From Candidatus Nanopelagicus limnes (GTDB lineage: Bacteria; Actinomycetota; Actinomycetes; Nanopelagicales; Nanopelagicaceae), in NCBI RefSeq assembly GCF_002287885.2, contig NZ_CP016768.2:372001-436000 (forward strand): a stretch of DNA of 64,000 bases. The letters run 5' to 3'. Below the pieces are notes generated by a model. The model was not told the DNA's origin, ran no database searches, and worked only from the letters and a program-made list of their open reading frames with translations. Made by a program: the position numbers and the translations under genes. Position 1 is the stretch's first letter. The number at the start of each line of letters is the position of its first letter. Below are positions 1 to 12,245 of this stretch, one piece after another.

Positions 1-744
1 GGTGAAATTATTAGACATGCAAATAGATTAGAAAGTGGTGAAAAAATTGTGCAAGAGACTCGTCACTTCCTAGAGGAAAGTGGTGAGACTAGACCTGGAA
101 GATCGAAAGAGCAGGCAGAGGATTACCGATACTTCCCAGAACCAGATTTAGTACCAGTAGTTCCTGATGCAAAATGGATTGAAGAGCTGCGCACTTTATT
201 GCCTGAAAAACCAGCAGACCGCAGAAAGCGATTACAAACTGCTTGGGCTGTGCCAGATAAAGAGATGAATGCGATGGTTAATGCAGAGCTTCTAGATACT
301 GTGGAGCAAACAGTTTTACTTGGCGCAGATCCAACAAAGGCTAGATCTTGGTGGTTAGGTGAAATCTCAAGAATTGCAAATGATAAAGCAGTTTCTCCAA
401 CTGATTTGATAACTGTAAATGATGTTGCTCAAATTATTGAGTTAATTTCTAAAGGTGAGCTAACTGATAAATTAGCCCGTCAAGTTGTTGAAGGGGTAAT
501 TGCCAAAGAAGGCTCCCCAAGTGAAGTTATTGCAAAACGTGGACTAAAGGTTGTCTCAGATGATTCTCAACTTATGAAGGCGATTGAAGAAGCAATTGCT
601 GCCGCTCCTGACACAGCTGACAAGGTTCGTGGTGGCAATATTCCAGCAGCTGGCGCTCTAATTGGAGCAGTGATGAAATTAACTGGCGGCCAAGCAGATG
701 CGGCTAAGGTGCGTGAACTATTACTAAAGCATTTAGGGCAATAA
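1..744 (+). CDS. gatB: Aspartyl/glutamyl-tRNA(Asn/Gln) amidotransferase subunit B, C-terminal part (5' end outside window)
   Basis: The reading frame is open from base 1, so only the last 247 residues are present. GatB is the subunit of the GatCAB amidotransferase that binds tRNA and activates the misacylated Glu or Asp before amidation to Gln- or Asn-tRNA. The conserved end of the catalytic domain is visible (an ESGEKIVQETR stretch, then EDYRYFPEPDL). It is followed by the helical tail and the C-terminal YqeY-like tRNA-binding domain, roughly the last 150 residues. The stop codon TAA at 742-744 overlaps the putative -10 element of ilvD. The family assignment is secure; the N-terminal part and the gatC/gatA neighbours cannot be seen. 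Confidence 0.96.
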   Translation, partial: GEIIRHANRLESGEKIVQETRHFLEESGETRPGRSKEQAEDYRYFPEPDLVPVVPDAKWIEELRTLLPEKPADRRKRLQTAWAVPDKEMNAMVNAELLDTVEQTVLLGADPTKARSWWLGEISRIANDKAVSPTDLITVNDVAQIIELISKGELTDKLARQVVEGVIAKEGSPSEVIAKRGLKVVSDDSQLMKAIEEAIAAAPDTADKVRGGNIPAAGALIGAVMKLTGGQADAAKVRELLLKHLGQ

Positions 745-753
745 ACTAATCCC
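742..753 (+). promoter_or_regulatory. Putative -10 element of a leaderless ilvD transcript
   Basis: TAAACT at 742-747 sits six bases before the ilvD ATG at 754 and overlaps the gatB stop. No Shine-Dalgarno sequence precedes the ATG. TANNNT followed by 6-7 bases and the start codon recurs at many genes here and fits leaderless transcription, common in Actinobacteria. Inferred from spacing only. Confidence 0.5.
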
Positions 754-2445
754 ATGAGCGAAAAAAATCCGCCAAACAAAATGAAGCCAAGATCTGGCTT
801 AGTTACAGATGGCATGGAGCGCGCACCTGCAAGAGGAATGCTTCGCGCAGTTGGTTTTAAAGATGAAGATTTTGCTAAACCACAAATTGGAATTGCATCA
901 TCTTGGAATGAGATCACTCCTTGTAATTTATCTTTAGATAGATTGGCAAAAGCTTCAAAGAAGGGTGTTATTGAAGCTGGTGGTTTTCCAATGCAATTTG
1001 GAACTATCTCAGTCTCTGATGGAATTTCAATGGGACATGAGGGAATGCATTTTTCACTTGTCTCTCGTGAGGTAATTGCCGATTCAGTTGAAACAGTTAT
1101 GCAGGCAGAGCGCTTAGATGGCATGGTTACATTTGCTGGTTGTGATAAATCATTGCCAGCGATGATGATGGCTGCAGCAAGAATGGATGTGGCATCAGTA
1201 TTTGTTTACGCCGGCTCAACTATGCCTGGCAAAGTAGATGGCCGTGATGTAACAATCATTGATGCATTTGAAGCGGTAGGTGCTTGCGCTAGAGGATTAA
1301 TCTCTCAAGATGAAGTAGATAAAATTGAAAGAGCTATCTGCCCAGGTGAAGGTGCATGCGGTGGTATGTACACCGCAAACACAATGGCAGCAGTAGGAGA
1401 GGCAATTGGTTTATCACTTCCAGGTTCTGCCTCCCCACCATCAATTGATCGACGCCGTGATGATTACGCAGTTAAATCAGGAGCAGCAGTTGTTGAGTTA
1501 ATTCGAAAAGGTATTACTACTCGACAAATTCTTACTAAAAAAGCTTTTGAAAATGCGATCACAGTTGTAATGGCCCTCGGTGGTTCTACCAACGCGGTGC
1601 TTCATCTACTTGCAATCGCGCATGAGGCTGAGGTTGATTTAACTTTGGAGGATTTCCAACGGGTCGGAGATAAGGTGCCACTTCTGGGAGATCTAAAACC
1701 ATTTGGTAAGTATGTAATGACAGATGTGGACAAAGTTGGCGGTATTCCAGTAATTCTTCGCGCACTACTTGATGCCGGACTTTTACATGGAGATTGTTTA
1801 ACTGTGACCGGCAAAACCATGGCAGAAAACTTAAAAGAAATAACTCCGCCAGACCCAGATGGTGAAATTCTTAAAGCGGTTAAAGATCCACTCTCCCTTG
1901 GCGGTGGAATTACAATTCTTAAAGGTTCACTAACCCCAGATGGTGCGGTGTGTAAAACAGCTGGTATTGGCGTGGATGTATTTGAAGGTCCAGCAAAAGT
2001 TTTTGAAAGAGAACAAGCAGCAATGGACGCGTTAGAAAATGGATCAATTGTGGCGGGCGATGTTGTAGTTATTAGATATGAAGGTCCAAAGGGTGGACCA
2101 GGTATGCGCGAGATGTTAATGATTACTGGTGCGATCAAGGGTGCCGGTCTTGGTAAATCTGTATTGCTATTAACAGATGGCAGATTCTCCGGTGGCACAA
2201 CTGGACTTTGCGTTGGCCATGTTTCACCTGAGGCAGTAGATGCTGGCCCAATTGCATTTGTAAAAACTGGAGACAAAATAAGAATTGATGTAGTTAATCG
2301 AACTTTAGATTTATTAGTTGAAGAGTCTGAGATGAATGAGCGAAAGAAAAGTTTTAAACCCCTTGCCCATAAGTATCGTCGTGGGGTATTAGCTAAGTAT
2401 TCAAAATTAGTTGGTAGCGCCGCCAAGGGCGCGGTCTGTGATTAA
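754..2445 (+). CDS. ilvD: Dihydroxy-acid dehydratase
   Basis: 563 residues, full length for the IlvD/Edd family. It dehydrates 2,3-dihydroxy-isovalerate and 2,3-dihydroxy-3-methylvalerate to the 2-keto acids of valine and isoleucine synthesis. The three iron-sulfur cluster cysteines are recognisable: C57 in a PCNLSLDRL context, C130 in AGCDKSLP, and C202 in [13 protein letters not shown]. It lies just after gatB and ahead of the leader/attenuator and ilvBNC. A separate start signal for ilvB downstream suggests ilvD may be its own transcription unit. The start ATG has no Shine-Dalgarno sequence but is preceded by TAAACT at leaderless spacing. Confidence 0.97.
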   Translation: MSEKNPPNKMKPRSGLVTDGMERAPARGMLRAVGFKDEDFAKPQIGIASSWNEITPCNLSLDRLAKASKKGVIEAGGFPMQFGTISVSDGISMGHEGMHFSLVSREVIADSVETVMQAERLDGMVTFAGCDKSLPAMMMAAARMDVASVFVYAGSTMPGKVDGRDVTIIDAFEAVGACARGLISQDEVDKIERAICPGEGACGGMYTANTMAAVGEAIGLSLPGSASPPSIDRRRDDYAVKSGAAVVELIRKGITTRQILTKKAFENAITVVMALGGSTNAVLHLLAIAHEAEVDLTLEDFQRVGDKVPLLGDLKPFGKYVMTDVDKVGGIPVILRALLDAGLLHGDCLTVTGKTMAENLKEITPPDPDGEILKAVKDPLSLGGGITILKGSLTPDGAVCKTAGIGVDVFEGPAKVFEREQAAMDALENGSIVAGDVVVIRYEGPKGGPGMREMLMITGAIKGAGLGKSVLLLTDGRFSGGTTGLCVGHVSPEAVDAGPIAFVKTGDKIRIDVVNRTLDLLVEESEMNERKKSFKPLAHKYRRGVLAKYSKLVGSAAKGAVCD

Positions 2446-2476
2446 TACTTTTTTGTTATCTGCCTAGGCTCAAATA

Positions 2477-2494
2477 CTGAGATTGATATCTCAG
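2477..2494. repeat. 7-bp inverted repeat upstream of the ilv leader
   Basis: CTGAGAT, a four-base loop, then ATCTCAG. This perfect dyad lies between ilvD and the leader peptide. It could be a regulator-binding site for the ilvB promoter or a weak terminator-like hairpin for ilvD; no T-run follows, so a DNA-binding role is somewhat more likely. No regulator can be named from sequence alone. Confidence 0.4.
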
Positions 2495-2497
2495 GAG

Positions 2498-2527
2498 TTG
2501 ACTAGCCAATGCACCACCTGCGAAACT
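2498..2527 (+). promoter_or_regulatory. Candidate promoter of the ilv leader/ilvB operon
   Basis: TTGACT at 2498-2503 is separated by 18 bases from GAAACT at 2522-2527. The latter ends six bases before the leader-peptide ATG at 2534. The -35 is good and the -10 is imperfect (G instead of T at the first position). The spacing would give a transcript starting at or near the leader ATG. Confidence 0.4.
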
Positions 2528-2533
2528 AAGCCC

Positions 2534-2608
2534 ATGAAGAAGAGCTCACTTATCTCACAAATCGTGATCACATCAGTGGTCGTGGTGATTATTGAGCGTG
2601 CGCGCTAA
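2534..2608 (+). CDS. ilvB operon leader peptide (24 residues)
   Basis: A short ORF of 24 codons begins ATG-AAG-AAG and ends TAA at 2606-2608. Ten of its 24 residues are Ile or Val, including four consecutive Val codons followed by two Ile codons (residues 15-20), plus one Leu. It sits directly upstream of an intrinsic terminator (2629-2654) and of ilvB. This is the classic layout of a ribosome-mediated attenuator sensing charged tRNA-Ile/Val. No Shine-Dalgarno sequence is seen and the start may be leaderless. The composition and position make a chance ORF unlikely. Confidence 0.85.
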   Translation: MKKSSLISQIVITSVVVVIIERAR

Positions 2609-2635
2609 CTAGAAAAAGTTAGTTCGCACCCCTCA
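2593..2635 (+). promoter_or_regulatory. Proposed antiterminator hairpin of the ilvB attenuator
   Basis: Three nested pairings can be drawn: 2593-2596 (TGAG) with 2632-2635 (CTCA), 2598-2602 (GTGCG) with 2625-2629 (CGCAC), and 2605-2610 (CTAACT) with 2617-2622 (AGTTAG). The outer pairings use the 5' arm of the terminator, so the two structures exclude each other. A ribosome stalled on the earlier Ile/Val codons would leave this hairpin free to form. A ribosome at the leader stop codon would cover its 5' arm. The pairing is seen in the sequence; the mechanism is inferred by analogy with known attenuators. Confidence 0.6.
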
Positions 2636-2654
2636 GATAAAACTGAGGGGTTTT
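2629..2654 (+). terminator. Intrinsic terminator of the ilvB attenuator
   Basis: An 8-bp perfect stem (CCCCTCAG at 2629-2636, CTGAGGGG at 2643-2650) with a six-base loop is followed directly by TTTT. It lies between the Ile/Val-rich leader peptide and ilvB, so it would end transcription before ilvB when the leader is translated without delay. Confidence 0.88.
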
Positions 2655-2688
2655 GCTTTAGTAGGGCATATGAATGAGAGAGGAAGCA

Positions 2689-4424
2689 ATGAGCAAGATC
2701 AATGGTGCGCAAAGTTTAGTTAACGCACTAGAGGCTGCTGGGGTTGAAGTTATGTTTGGAATCCCTGGGGGCGCGATCCTGCCTGCTTATGATCCAATTT
2801 TTGATTCAAAGATTAGACACATATTAGTTAGACATGAACAAGGCGCGGGTCATGCTGCCACTGGTTACGCCCAAGCAACTGGTCGAGTTGGAGTTTGTAT
2901 TGCAACCTCGGGTCCTGGTGCGACAAATTTAGTAACACCACTTGCTGATGCACAGATGGATTCAGTTCCAGTTGTAGCAATCACAGGCCAAGTTCCATCT
3001 GCTGCAATCGGAACGGATGCGTTTCAAGAGGCAGATATTCGTGGGATTACCATGCCATTCACAAAACATAATTATTTGATTACAGATCCAGCTGATATTC
3101 CGCGGGCGATTGCAGAAGCCTTCCACATCGCAAGCACAGGTCGTCCTGGTGCGGTATTAGTTGATATTGCAAAGGATGCGCTGCAAAAAGAGACAACTTT
3201 TAATTATCCAAAGAGTGTTTCACTTGCTGGTTACAACCCAGTAATGGAGCCAAAGAGTGAGGCGATCAGAGATGCTGCAGCTTTAATTGCCCAATCTAAG
3301 AAACCAGTTTTATATGTTGGTGGCGGTGTAATTAAGGCAGAAGCTGCCAAAGAGTTAATGCAGTTAGCTGAGATAACTGGTGCGCCAGTTGTTACTACTT
3401 TAATGGGAAGGGGTGCTTTCCCAGATTCTCACAAGCAACACCTTGGTATGCCCGGCATGCATGGCACAGTTGCCGCAGTTACCGCTTTACAAAAGGCAGA
3501 TCTATTAATTACTTTAGGTGCCAGATTTGATGATCGAGTTACTGGAAAACTTTCAACCTTTGCGCCAAACGCCAAGATTATTCACGCTGATATTGATCCA
3601 GCAGAAATTGGCAAGAACCGCCATGCTGATGTGGCACTGATTGGTGATTTAAAAAATATTTTAAGAGCTCTAGCACCTGCAACTAAGGTGGCGCTGGCTA
3701 AATCTGCGCCGGATTTAACGCCTTGGCTTAATGAGGTTTATGGCTGGCGAAATAAGTTTCCACTTGGTTATGACAAGCCATCTGATGGCTCTGTTTCACC
3801 ACAGTATGTAATTGAAAGAATTGGCAAGATCTCAGGTCCTGACACAATCTTTGCTGCAGGTGTGGGACAACATCAGATGTGGGCATCTCAATTTATTGGT
3901 TATGAAAAACCAAGAACTTGGCTTAACTCAGGTGGCTTAGGAACTATGGGTTATGCAGTTCCAGCTGCAATGGGCGCAAAAGTTGGTGCACCTGATGCAA
4001 CTGTGTGGGCAATTGATGGTGATGGGTGTTTTCAAATGACAAACCAAGAGTTAGTAACTTGCGCGTTAAATAATATTCCAATCAAGGTTGCGGTAATTAA
4101 TAATGAATCCCTTGGCATGGTTCGCCAATGGCAGACACTGTTTTATAACCAAAGATATTCAAATACTGATCTGCACTCAAAGCGAATTCCAGATTTTAAA
4201 ATGTTGGCTGAAGCTATGGGTTGTGTTGGATTGCGCTGTGAGACACCAGGCGACGTGGATAAGACTATTGAAGCGGCGATGGCTATTAATGATCGCCCAG
4301 TAGTTGTTGATTTTAATGTTCATAGAGATGCGATGGTTTGGCCAATGGTGGCAGCTGGAACTTCAAATGATGACATCACTGTTGCTAGATCTATGGCGCC
4401 TGTCTGGGATTCACAGGAGTTGTA

Positions 4425-4425
<1 letters not shown>
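2689..4425 (+). CDS. ilvB: Acetolactate synthase, large (catalytic) subunit
   Basis: ThDP-dependent enzyme condensing two pyruvates to acetolactate, or pyruvate with 2-oxobutyrate to acetohydroxybutyrate. The three ThDP-enzyme domains are present. The N-terminal pyrimidine-binding domain contains the GxPGG and [10 protein letters not shown] region. The C-terminal domain carries the ThDP/Mg motif starting at IDGDGCFQM and ending in INN. I chose the ATG at 2689 because GAGAGGA lies just upstream and [10 protein letters not shown] fits the family N-terminus. An in-frame ATG at 2674 would add five residues. The stop overlaps the ilvN start by one base (TAATG). Expression is probably set by the attenuator upstream. 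Confidence 0.97.
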
Positions 4426-7623
<3,198 letters not shown>

Positions 7624-7627
<4 letters not shown>

Positions 7628-8661
7628 AAACTTTTAATTTAGCCACAATCCCAGGTGATGGAATTGGTCCTGAGGTAGTAACGCAAGGCCTGCGAGTATT
7701 AGATGCGATTGCTAAAAAATATGATTTAGAGTTTAAGAAAACTAATTATGAGCTAGGTGCCACCTACTGGCATAAGACTAAAGAGACACTGCCTGATTCA
7801 GTAATGGCTGAATTAGCAAAAGCTGATGTGATTTTATTGGGAGCAGTTGGTGATCCAACTGTGCCAAGTGGGGTACTAGAGCGAGGATTATTACTAAAAC
7901 TTAGATTTGCATTTGAGCACTATATAAACCTTCGACCGGCAAAGTTATTTCCAGGTGTTGCATCACCAATTACTAATAATAAAGGTATTGATTTTATTGT
8001 GGTGCGAGAAGGCACTGAGGGACTTTATGTTGGTGCAGGATCCATTAAAGATGAGGGCACAAATAAAGAGTTAGCAATTGAGGAATCGATTAATACCTAT
8101 AAAGGTGTTGAGCGAGTTATCCGAGATGCCTTTAATCGAGCAATGGATAGACCACGCAAAAAACTTACCCTTGTTCACAAAAACAATGTATTAACTAGAG
8201 CAGGTGGATTATGGACTCGTGTATTTAATGAGGTTGCTAAGGATTTTCCTCAAGTAACAACAGATTACTTACATGTTGACGCAGCATCTATGTTTTTTGT
8301 AACCAACCCAGAACGCTTTGACGTAGTAGTTACTGATAACCTATTTGGCGACATCATTACTGATATCGCAGCTGCAATCTGCGGTGGGATTGGATTAGCT
8401 GCAAGTGGAAATATCAATCCAACTGGTGCTTTTCCTTCAATGTTTGAACCTGTACATGGCTCAGCCCCAGATATTGCTGGTAAGAATTTAGCTGATCCAA
8501 CTGCAACAGTTTTATCTATCGCCATGATGTTAAATCACTTAGGGCAAACTCAAGCAGCAACTGATGTTGAAAAGGCAGTAGCTAAAGATTTAGCAGCACG
8601 TGGGGATAAGAAGAGATCAACATCTGAAATCGGGGATGCATTAGTGGCGGGAGTGTTATGA
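7624..8661 (+). CDS. leuB: 3-isopropylmalate dehydrogenase
   Basis: 345 residues, starting with GTG inside the end of serA (GTGA overlap). NAD-dependent oxidative decarboxylation of 3-isopropylmalate in leucine synthesis. The same enzyme class acts on beta-methylmalate in the citramalate route to 2-oxobutyrate. Family marks are [11 protein letters not shown] at the N-terminus, the [10 protein letters not shown] metal-binding region and the [12 protein letters not shown] region near the C-terminus. With cimA two genes downstream, a dual role in leucine and isoleucine formation is plausible. It overlaps ilvE by four bases (ATGA). Confidence 0.95.
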
Positions 8662-9743
8662 AGGTAATTAGTAATCCAAATACAAATCCAGTTTCATCTG
8701 CTGAACGAGACAAGCGAGTAGCAGAGCCTGGTTTTGGTAAGTACTACACCGACAATATGGTGGTCGCTGAGTGGAGCGAGGCAACTGGTTGGGCTGATGC
8801 CAAATTACAACCATATGGTCCAATTACATTAGATCCTGCCGCAATGGTTTTTCACTATGGCCAAGAGATCTTTGAAGGAATGAAGGCTTACTCACAACCA
8901 GATGGTGGAGTATCCCTGTTTAGACCTGATGCAAATGCAAAGCGTTTTGCAAAGTCTGCTGCTCGAATTGCTTTGCCTGAAATGCCAGTTGATTTCTTTG
9001 TTAAAACAGTTGAAGAGTTAGTTAAGGCAGATGCTGGCTGGGTGCCAAAGAAAATTGGTGAGTCTTTATACATTCGCCCATTTATGATCGCAACTGAAGT
9101 TGGCTTAGGAGTGCGACCATCAAATCATGCAACATATATTTTAATTGCTACCCCTGCTGCTGCCTACTTTAACTCTGCAAAAGCGGTAACGGTTTGGATC
9201 TCAACTGAGTATGTAAGAGCAGCTTTAGGTGGCACAGGTGAGGCAAAGTGCGGTGGAAATTATGCAGCATCACTCCTTGCGCAAAAACAAGCAGCTAAAG
9301 AAGGTTGTGATCAGGTTGCATACATTGATGCCAAAGAACGTAAGTGGGTTGAAGAGATGGGTGGCATGAATCTCTACTTTATTAAGGGAAGTGGTAAAGA
9401 TGCCAAGATCATTACACCAAAATTAACTGGCACATTACTTCCTGGAATCACCCGAGATTCAATATTGACTCTGGCAAATGATCTTGGATACAAAACTGAA
9501 GAGGCGATGATCTCAATTGATGATTGGCGAGATGGCGTTAAATCAGGAGAAATAACTGAGATATTTGCTTGTGGCACAGCTGCGGTTGTCTCAGCGGTGG
9601 GTACTGCAAAAAGTATTCATGGCACTTGGCAAACAGGTGATGGCCAACCAGGTCCAATTACAAATCAGATTAGAGCTGCCTTACTTGCGATTCAGCATGG
9701 AAGTGCTGAAGATAAACATGGTTGGAATAAACGGGTTATCTAA
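8658..9743 (+). CDS. ilvE: Branched-chain amino acid aminotransferase
   Basis: 361 residues, class IV PLP-dependent aminotransferase catalysing the last step of Val, Ile and Leu synthesis. Recognisable regions are [14 protein letters not shown] near residue 60, and the [14 protein letters not shown] stretch with the PLP-binding lysine near residue 197. It overlaps leuB by four bases and cimA by one base, so it is translationally coupled on both sides. Confidence 0.96.
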   Translation: MKVISNPNTNPVSSAERDKRVAEPGFGKYYTDNMVVAEWSEATGWADAKLQPYGPITLDPAAMVFHYGQEIFEGMKAYSQPDGGVSLFRPDANAKRFAKSAARIALPEMPVDFFVKTVEELVKADAGWVPKKIGESLYIRPFMIATEVGLGVRPSNHATYILIATPAAAYFNSAKAVTVWISTEYVRAALGGTGEAKCGGNYAASLLAQKQAAKEGCDQVAYIDAKERKWVEEMGGMNLYFIKGSGKDAKIITPKLTGTLLPGITRDSILTLANDLGYKTEEAMISIDDWRDGVKSGEITEIFACGTAAVVSAVGTAKSIHGTWQTGDGQPGPITNQIRAALLAIQHGSAEDKHGWNKRVI

Positions 9744-11332
9744 TGCCAATTAATGATTCATTTCATATCTATGACACCACACTTCGTGATGGCGCCCAGC
9801 AAGAGGGTTTGAATTTATCGGTACACGATAAGTTAACTATTGCTCGCCACCTTGATGATTTAGGTGTTGGTTTTATTGAAGGTGGCTGGCCGGGTGCAAA
9901 TCCAAAGGACACTGAGTTTTTTAAATTAGCCCAAACTGAGTTAAAACTAAAGAATGCAACCTTTGTTGCATTTGGTGCAACTAGACGTCCTGGAGTAAAG
10001 GCCGCAGATGATTTACTTCTGCGCGCATTGCAAGATTCAAAGGCGCCGGTTGTAACGCTGGTGGCAAAGAGTCATGATCGCCATGTTGATCTAGCTCTTA
10101 AGACACATCTTGATGAAAATCTTGCGATGATTACCGATTCAATTAAGTTTTTAAAAGCTGGTGGTCAGAGAGTTTTCTTAGATGCTGAGCACTTCTTTGA
10201 TGGCTACCTTTCCAATAAAGCTTACGCACTTGAGGTGGTTAAGGCTGCGGTTGAAGCTGGCGCTGATGTTGTAGCCCTTTGTGACACAAACGGTGGAATG
10301 TTGCCAGATCAATTATCAAATATTGTCCATGAGGTTTTAGCTGCGTCAAAGGCTCGTCTGGGTATTCACTGCCACAATGACACTGGGTGCGCAGTTGCTA
10401 ACTCACTTGCTGCAATTTCTGCTGGTGTTACCCATGTGCAGGGAACATTAAATGGATATGGCGAGCGAACTGGAAATGCGGATCTAGTAAATATCATTGC
10501 AAACCTAGAGTTAAAGAAGGAACAAATAGTTTTGCCGGCTGGTAAATTACAAGAAGCCTTCCGCATCTCACACGCAGTCGCTGAGATTACAAATGTTGCG
10601 CCAAGTGCGCGCCAACCATATGTTGGCACCTCTGCCTTTGCTCACAAGGCAGGACTTCATGCATCTGCAATCAAAGTAGATCCAATGATGTATCAACATG
10701 AAACCCCAGAATCAGTTGGCAATGACATGCGAATGTTGGTCTCTGAGATGGCTGGGCGTGCTTCAATTGAGTTGAAGTCAGTAGAGCTTGGGATTGATTT
10801 AGGTGGGGATAAAGATTTAATCGGCAGAGTTGTGGAAAAGGTTAAAGATCTAGAGGGAAAAGGTTTCACCTTTGAAGCAGCAGATGCCTCCTTTGAATTA
10901 CTGCTTCGCACAGAAGTTTTAGGAAAGAGGCCAAGCTTTTTCACAATCTTAGATTGGCAAACTACAGTCCACCAAGATGATTCAGGGGAAGTAACAAGTA
11001 AAGCAACGGTAAAGATAAATGCTAAGGGTGAAACTATTTCAGCCCAAGGTGTTGGAAATGGTCCAGTTAACGCAATTGATAACGCACTTCGCAGCGGCCT
11101 AGAAAAGTTTTATCCAGAGCTTTCAAAACTTGAGTTAACTGATTACAAAGTTCGTATTTTAGAAGGCCGGCTAGGAACTGGGGCGGTGACTAGAGTTTTA
11201 GTTGAGACTAGTGATGGCAATGGCGAGTGGAGCACAATTGGTGTGCATGAAAATGTGATTGCAGCCTCTGCGATGGCATTAGATGACGCGGTTACCTATG
11301 GCTTACTAAGGCAAGGACGCAAACCCGAGTAA
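9743..11332 (+). CDS. cimA: (R)-citramalate synthase
   Basis: 529 residues of the HMG-CoA lyase-like / LeuA family, CimA type. It joins acetyl-CoA and pyruvate to citramalate, a threonine-independent start to isoleucine. The TIM barrel begins with IYDTTLRDGAQQEG; metal ligands lie in the HCHNDTG segment, and a LeuA-type dimerisation/regulatory domain fills the C-terminal third. 2-isopropylmalate synthase is the main alternative, but the N-terminus, with EGGWPGANPKD, follows the citramalate synthase subgroup. It overlaps ilvE by one base, and its stop codon overlaps the proposed -10 of xerC. Confidence 0.9.
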   Translation: MPINDSFHIYDTTLRDGAQQEGLNLSVHDKLTIARHLDDLGVGFIEGGWPGANPKDTEFFKLAQTELKLKNATFVAFGATRRPGVKAADDLLLRALQDSKAPVVTLVAKSHDRHVDLALKTHLDENLAMITDSIKFLKAGGQRVFLDAEHFFDGYLSNKAYALEVVKAAVEAGADVVALCDTNGGMLPDQLSNIVHEVLAASKARLGIHCHNDTGCAVANSLAAISAGVTHVQGTLNGYGERTGNADLVNIIANLELKKEQIVLPAGKLQEAFRISHAVAEITNVAPSARQPYVGTSAFAHKAGLHASAIKVDPMMYQHETPESVGNDMRMLVSEMAGRASIELKSVELGIDLGGDKDLIGRVVEKVKDLEGKGFTFEAADASFELLLRTEVLGKRPSFFTILDWQTTVHQDDSGEVTSKATVKINAKGETISAQGVGNGPVNAIDNALRSGLEKFYPELSKLELTDYKVRILEGRLGTGAVTRVLVETSDGNGEWSTIGVHENVIAASAMALDDAVTYGLLRQGRKPE

Positions 11333-11342
11333 TCTGCTATTC
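11330..11342 (+). promoter_or_regulatory. Putative -10 element of a leaderless xerC transcript
   Basis: TAATCT at 11330-11335 overlaps the cimA stop codon and lies seven bases before the xerC ATG at 11343; no Shine-Dalgarno sequence is visible. Confidence 0.45.
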
Positions 11343-12242
11343 ATGTCCGCAGCCCTGATCACCCAGTATGAAGAGCATTTGGCGCTGGTTAGAAATTTAT
11401 CGGATAACTCTATAAAAGGTTATGTCACAGATTTAGAGTCTTTTCTTAAGCACATGGAAAAACTTGGAATTGTTGAATTTAATCAATTAGAAATTGAACA
11501 CATCAGATCATGGCTGGCGAATTTACAAACCACCGGTGTTGCCAGAGCCACCTTAACTAGGCGAATAGTTTCAATTAGAGCTTTCACAAATTGGGCAGCA
11601 GCAAGTGGCTGGTTAACCTCAGACTTAGGTGCAAATCTTGCAATTCCAAAACCTCATAAAGTATTGCCAGAGGTTTTAAATGTTGATGAAGCTGCAACGG
11701 TATTAAAAGCACTCGAGGTTAAATCTGTTGAGGAGCCAAGTGCAGTAAATGTTAGAGATTTAGCATTGGTTGAGGTTTTATATGGATCAGGAATTCGAGT
11801 CTCAGAACTTTGTGGATTAAACCTAAGTGATGTTGATCGATCTAGAAATACCTTAAATGTAATTGGTAAAGGTGATAAGCAGCGGGTGGTGCCATTGGGA
11901 TTACCGGCAATGCGAGCGATTGATAATTACTTAAAAAGTGGCAGAGATGAGTTTGTAAACAATTCATCTGCTGATGCCTTGTTTCTAGGTTCTCGCGGCA
12001 AGCGAATTGATCAAAGAACTGTGCGCGAGGTTGTCTATGAGGCGATGAAAGCAGTTGGCGCCAAGATGGGACCACATGGACTTCGCCACTCTGCTGCAAC
12101 TCACTTGTTAGAGGGTGGAGCGGATTTGCGAACTGTGCAAGAAATTCTTGGACATGCATCTTTATCTACTACCCAGATTTACACCCATGTCTCACCTGAA
12201 CGTTTGCAAACTGCCTATAAGCAAGCACACCCAAGGGCGTAG
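11343..12242 (+). CDS. xerC: Tyrosine recombinase XerC/XerD type
   Basis: 299 residues: an N-terminal SAM-like core-binding domain (about 1-90) and a C-terminal catalytic domain. Catalytic residues are visible: the Arg in YGSGIRVSEL, the HGLRHSAATHLL box (HxxR), GHASLSTTQIYTHV with the second His and the nucleophilic Tyr. It resolves chromosome dimers at dif with its partner recombinase. XerC is preferred over XerD because it sits upstream of rpsB, as in other Actinobacteria. No integrase-associated or phage genes surround it. Confidence 0.9.
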   Translation: MSAALITQYEEHLALVRNLSDNSIKGYVTDLESFLKHMEKLGIVEFNQLEIEHIRSWLANLQTTGVARATLTRRIVSIRAFTNWAAASGWLTSDLGANLAIPKPHKVLPEVLNVDEAATVLKALEVKSVEEPSAVNVRDLALVEVLYGSGIRVSELCGLNLSDVDRSRNTLNVIGKGDKQRVVPLGLPAMRAIDNYLKSGRDEFVNNSSADALFLGSRGKRIDQRTVREVVYEAMKAVGAKMGPHGLRHSAATHLLEGGADLRTVQEILGHASLSTTQIYTHVSPERLQTAYKQAHPRA

Positions 12243-12245
12243 TTT

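Noticed and set aside
1602-2426. A 274-codon open frame on the minus strand inside ilvD
   Set aside because: It is a complement shadow of the strongly supported ilvD, with low-information Ser/Pro/Thr-rich translation and no start signal.
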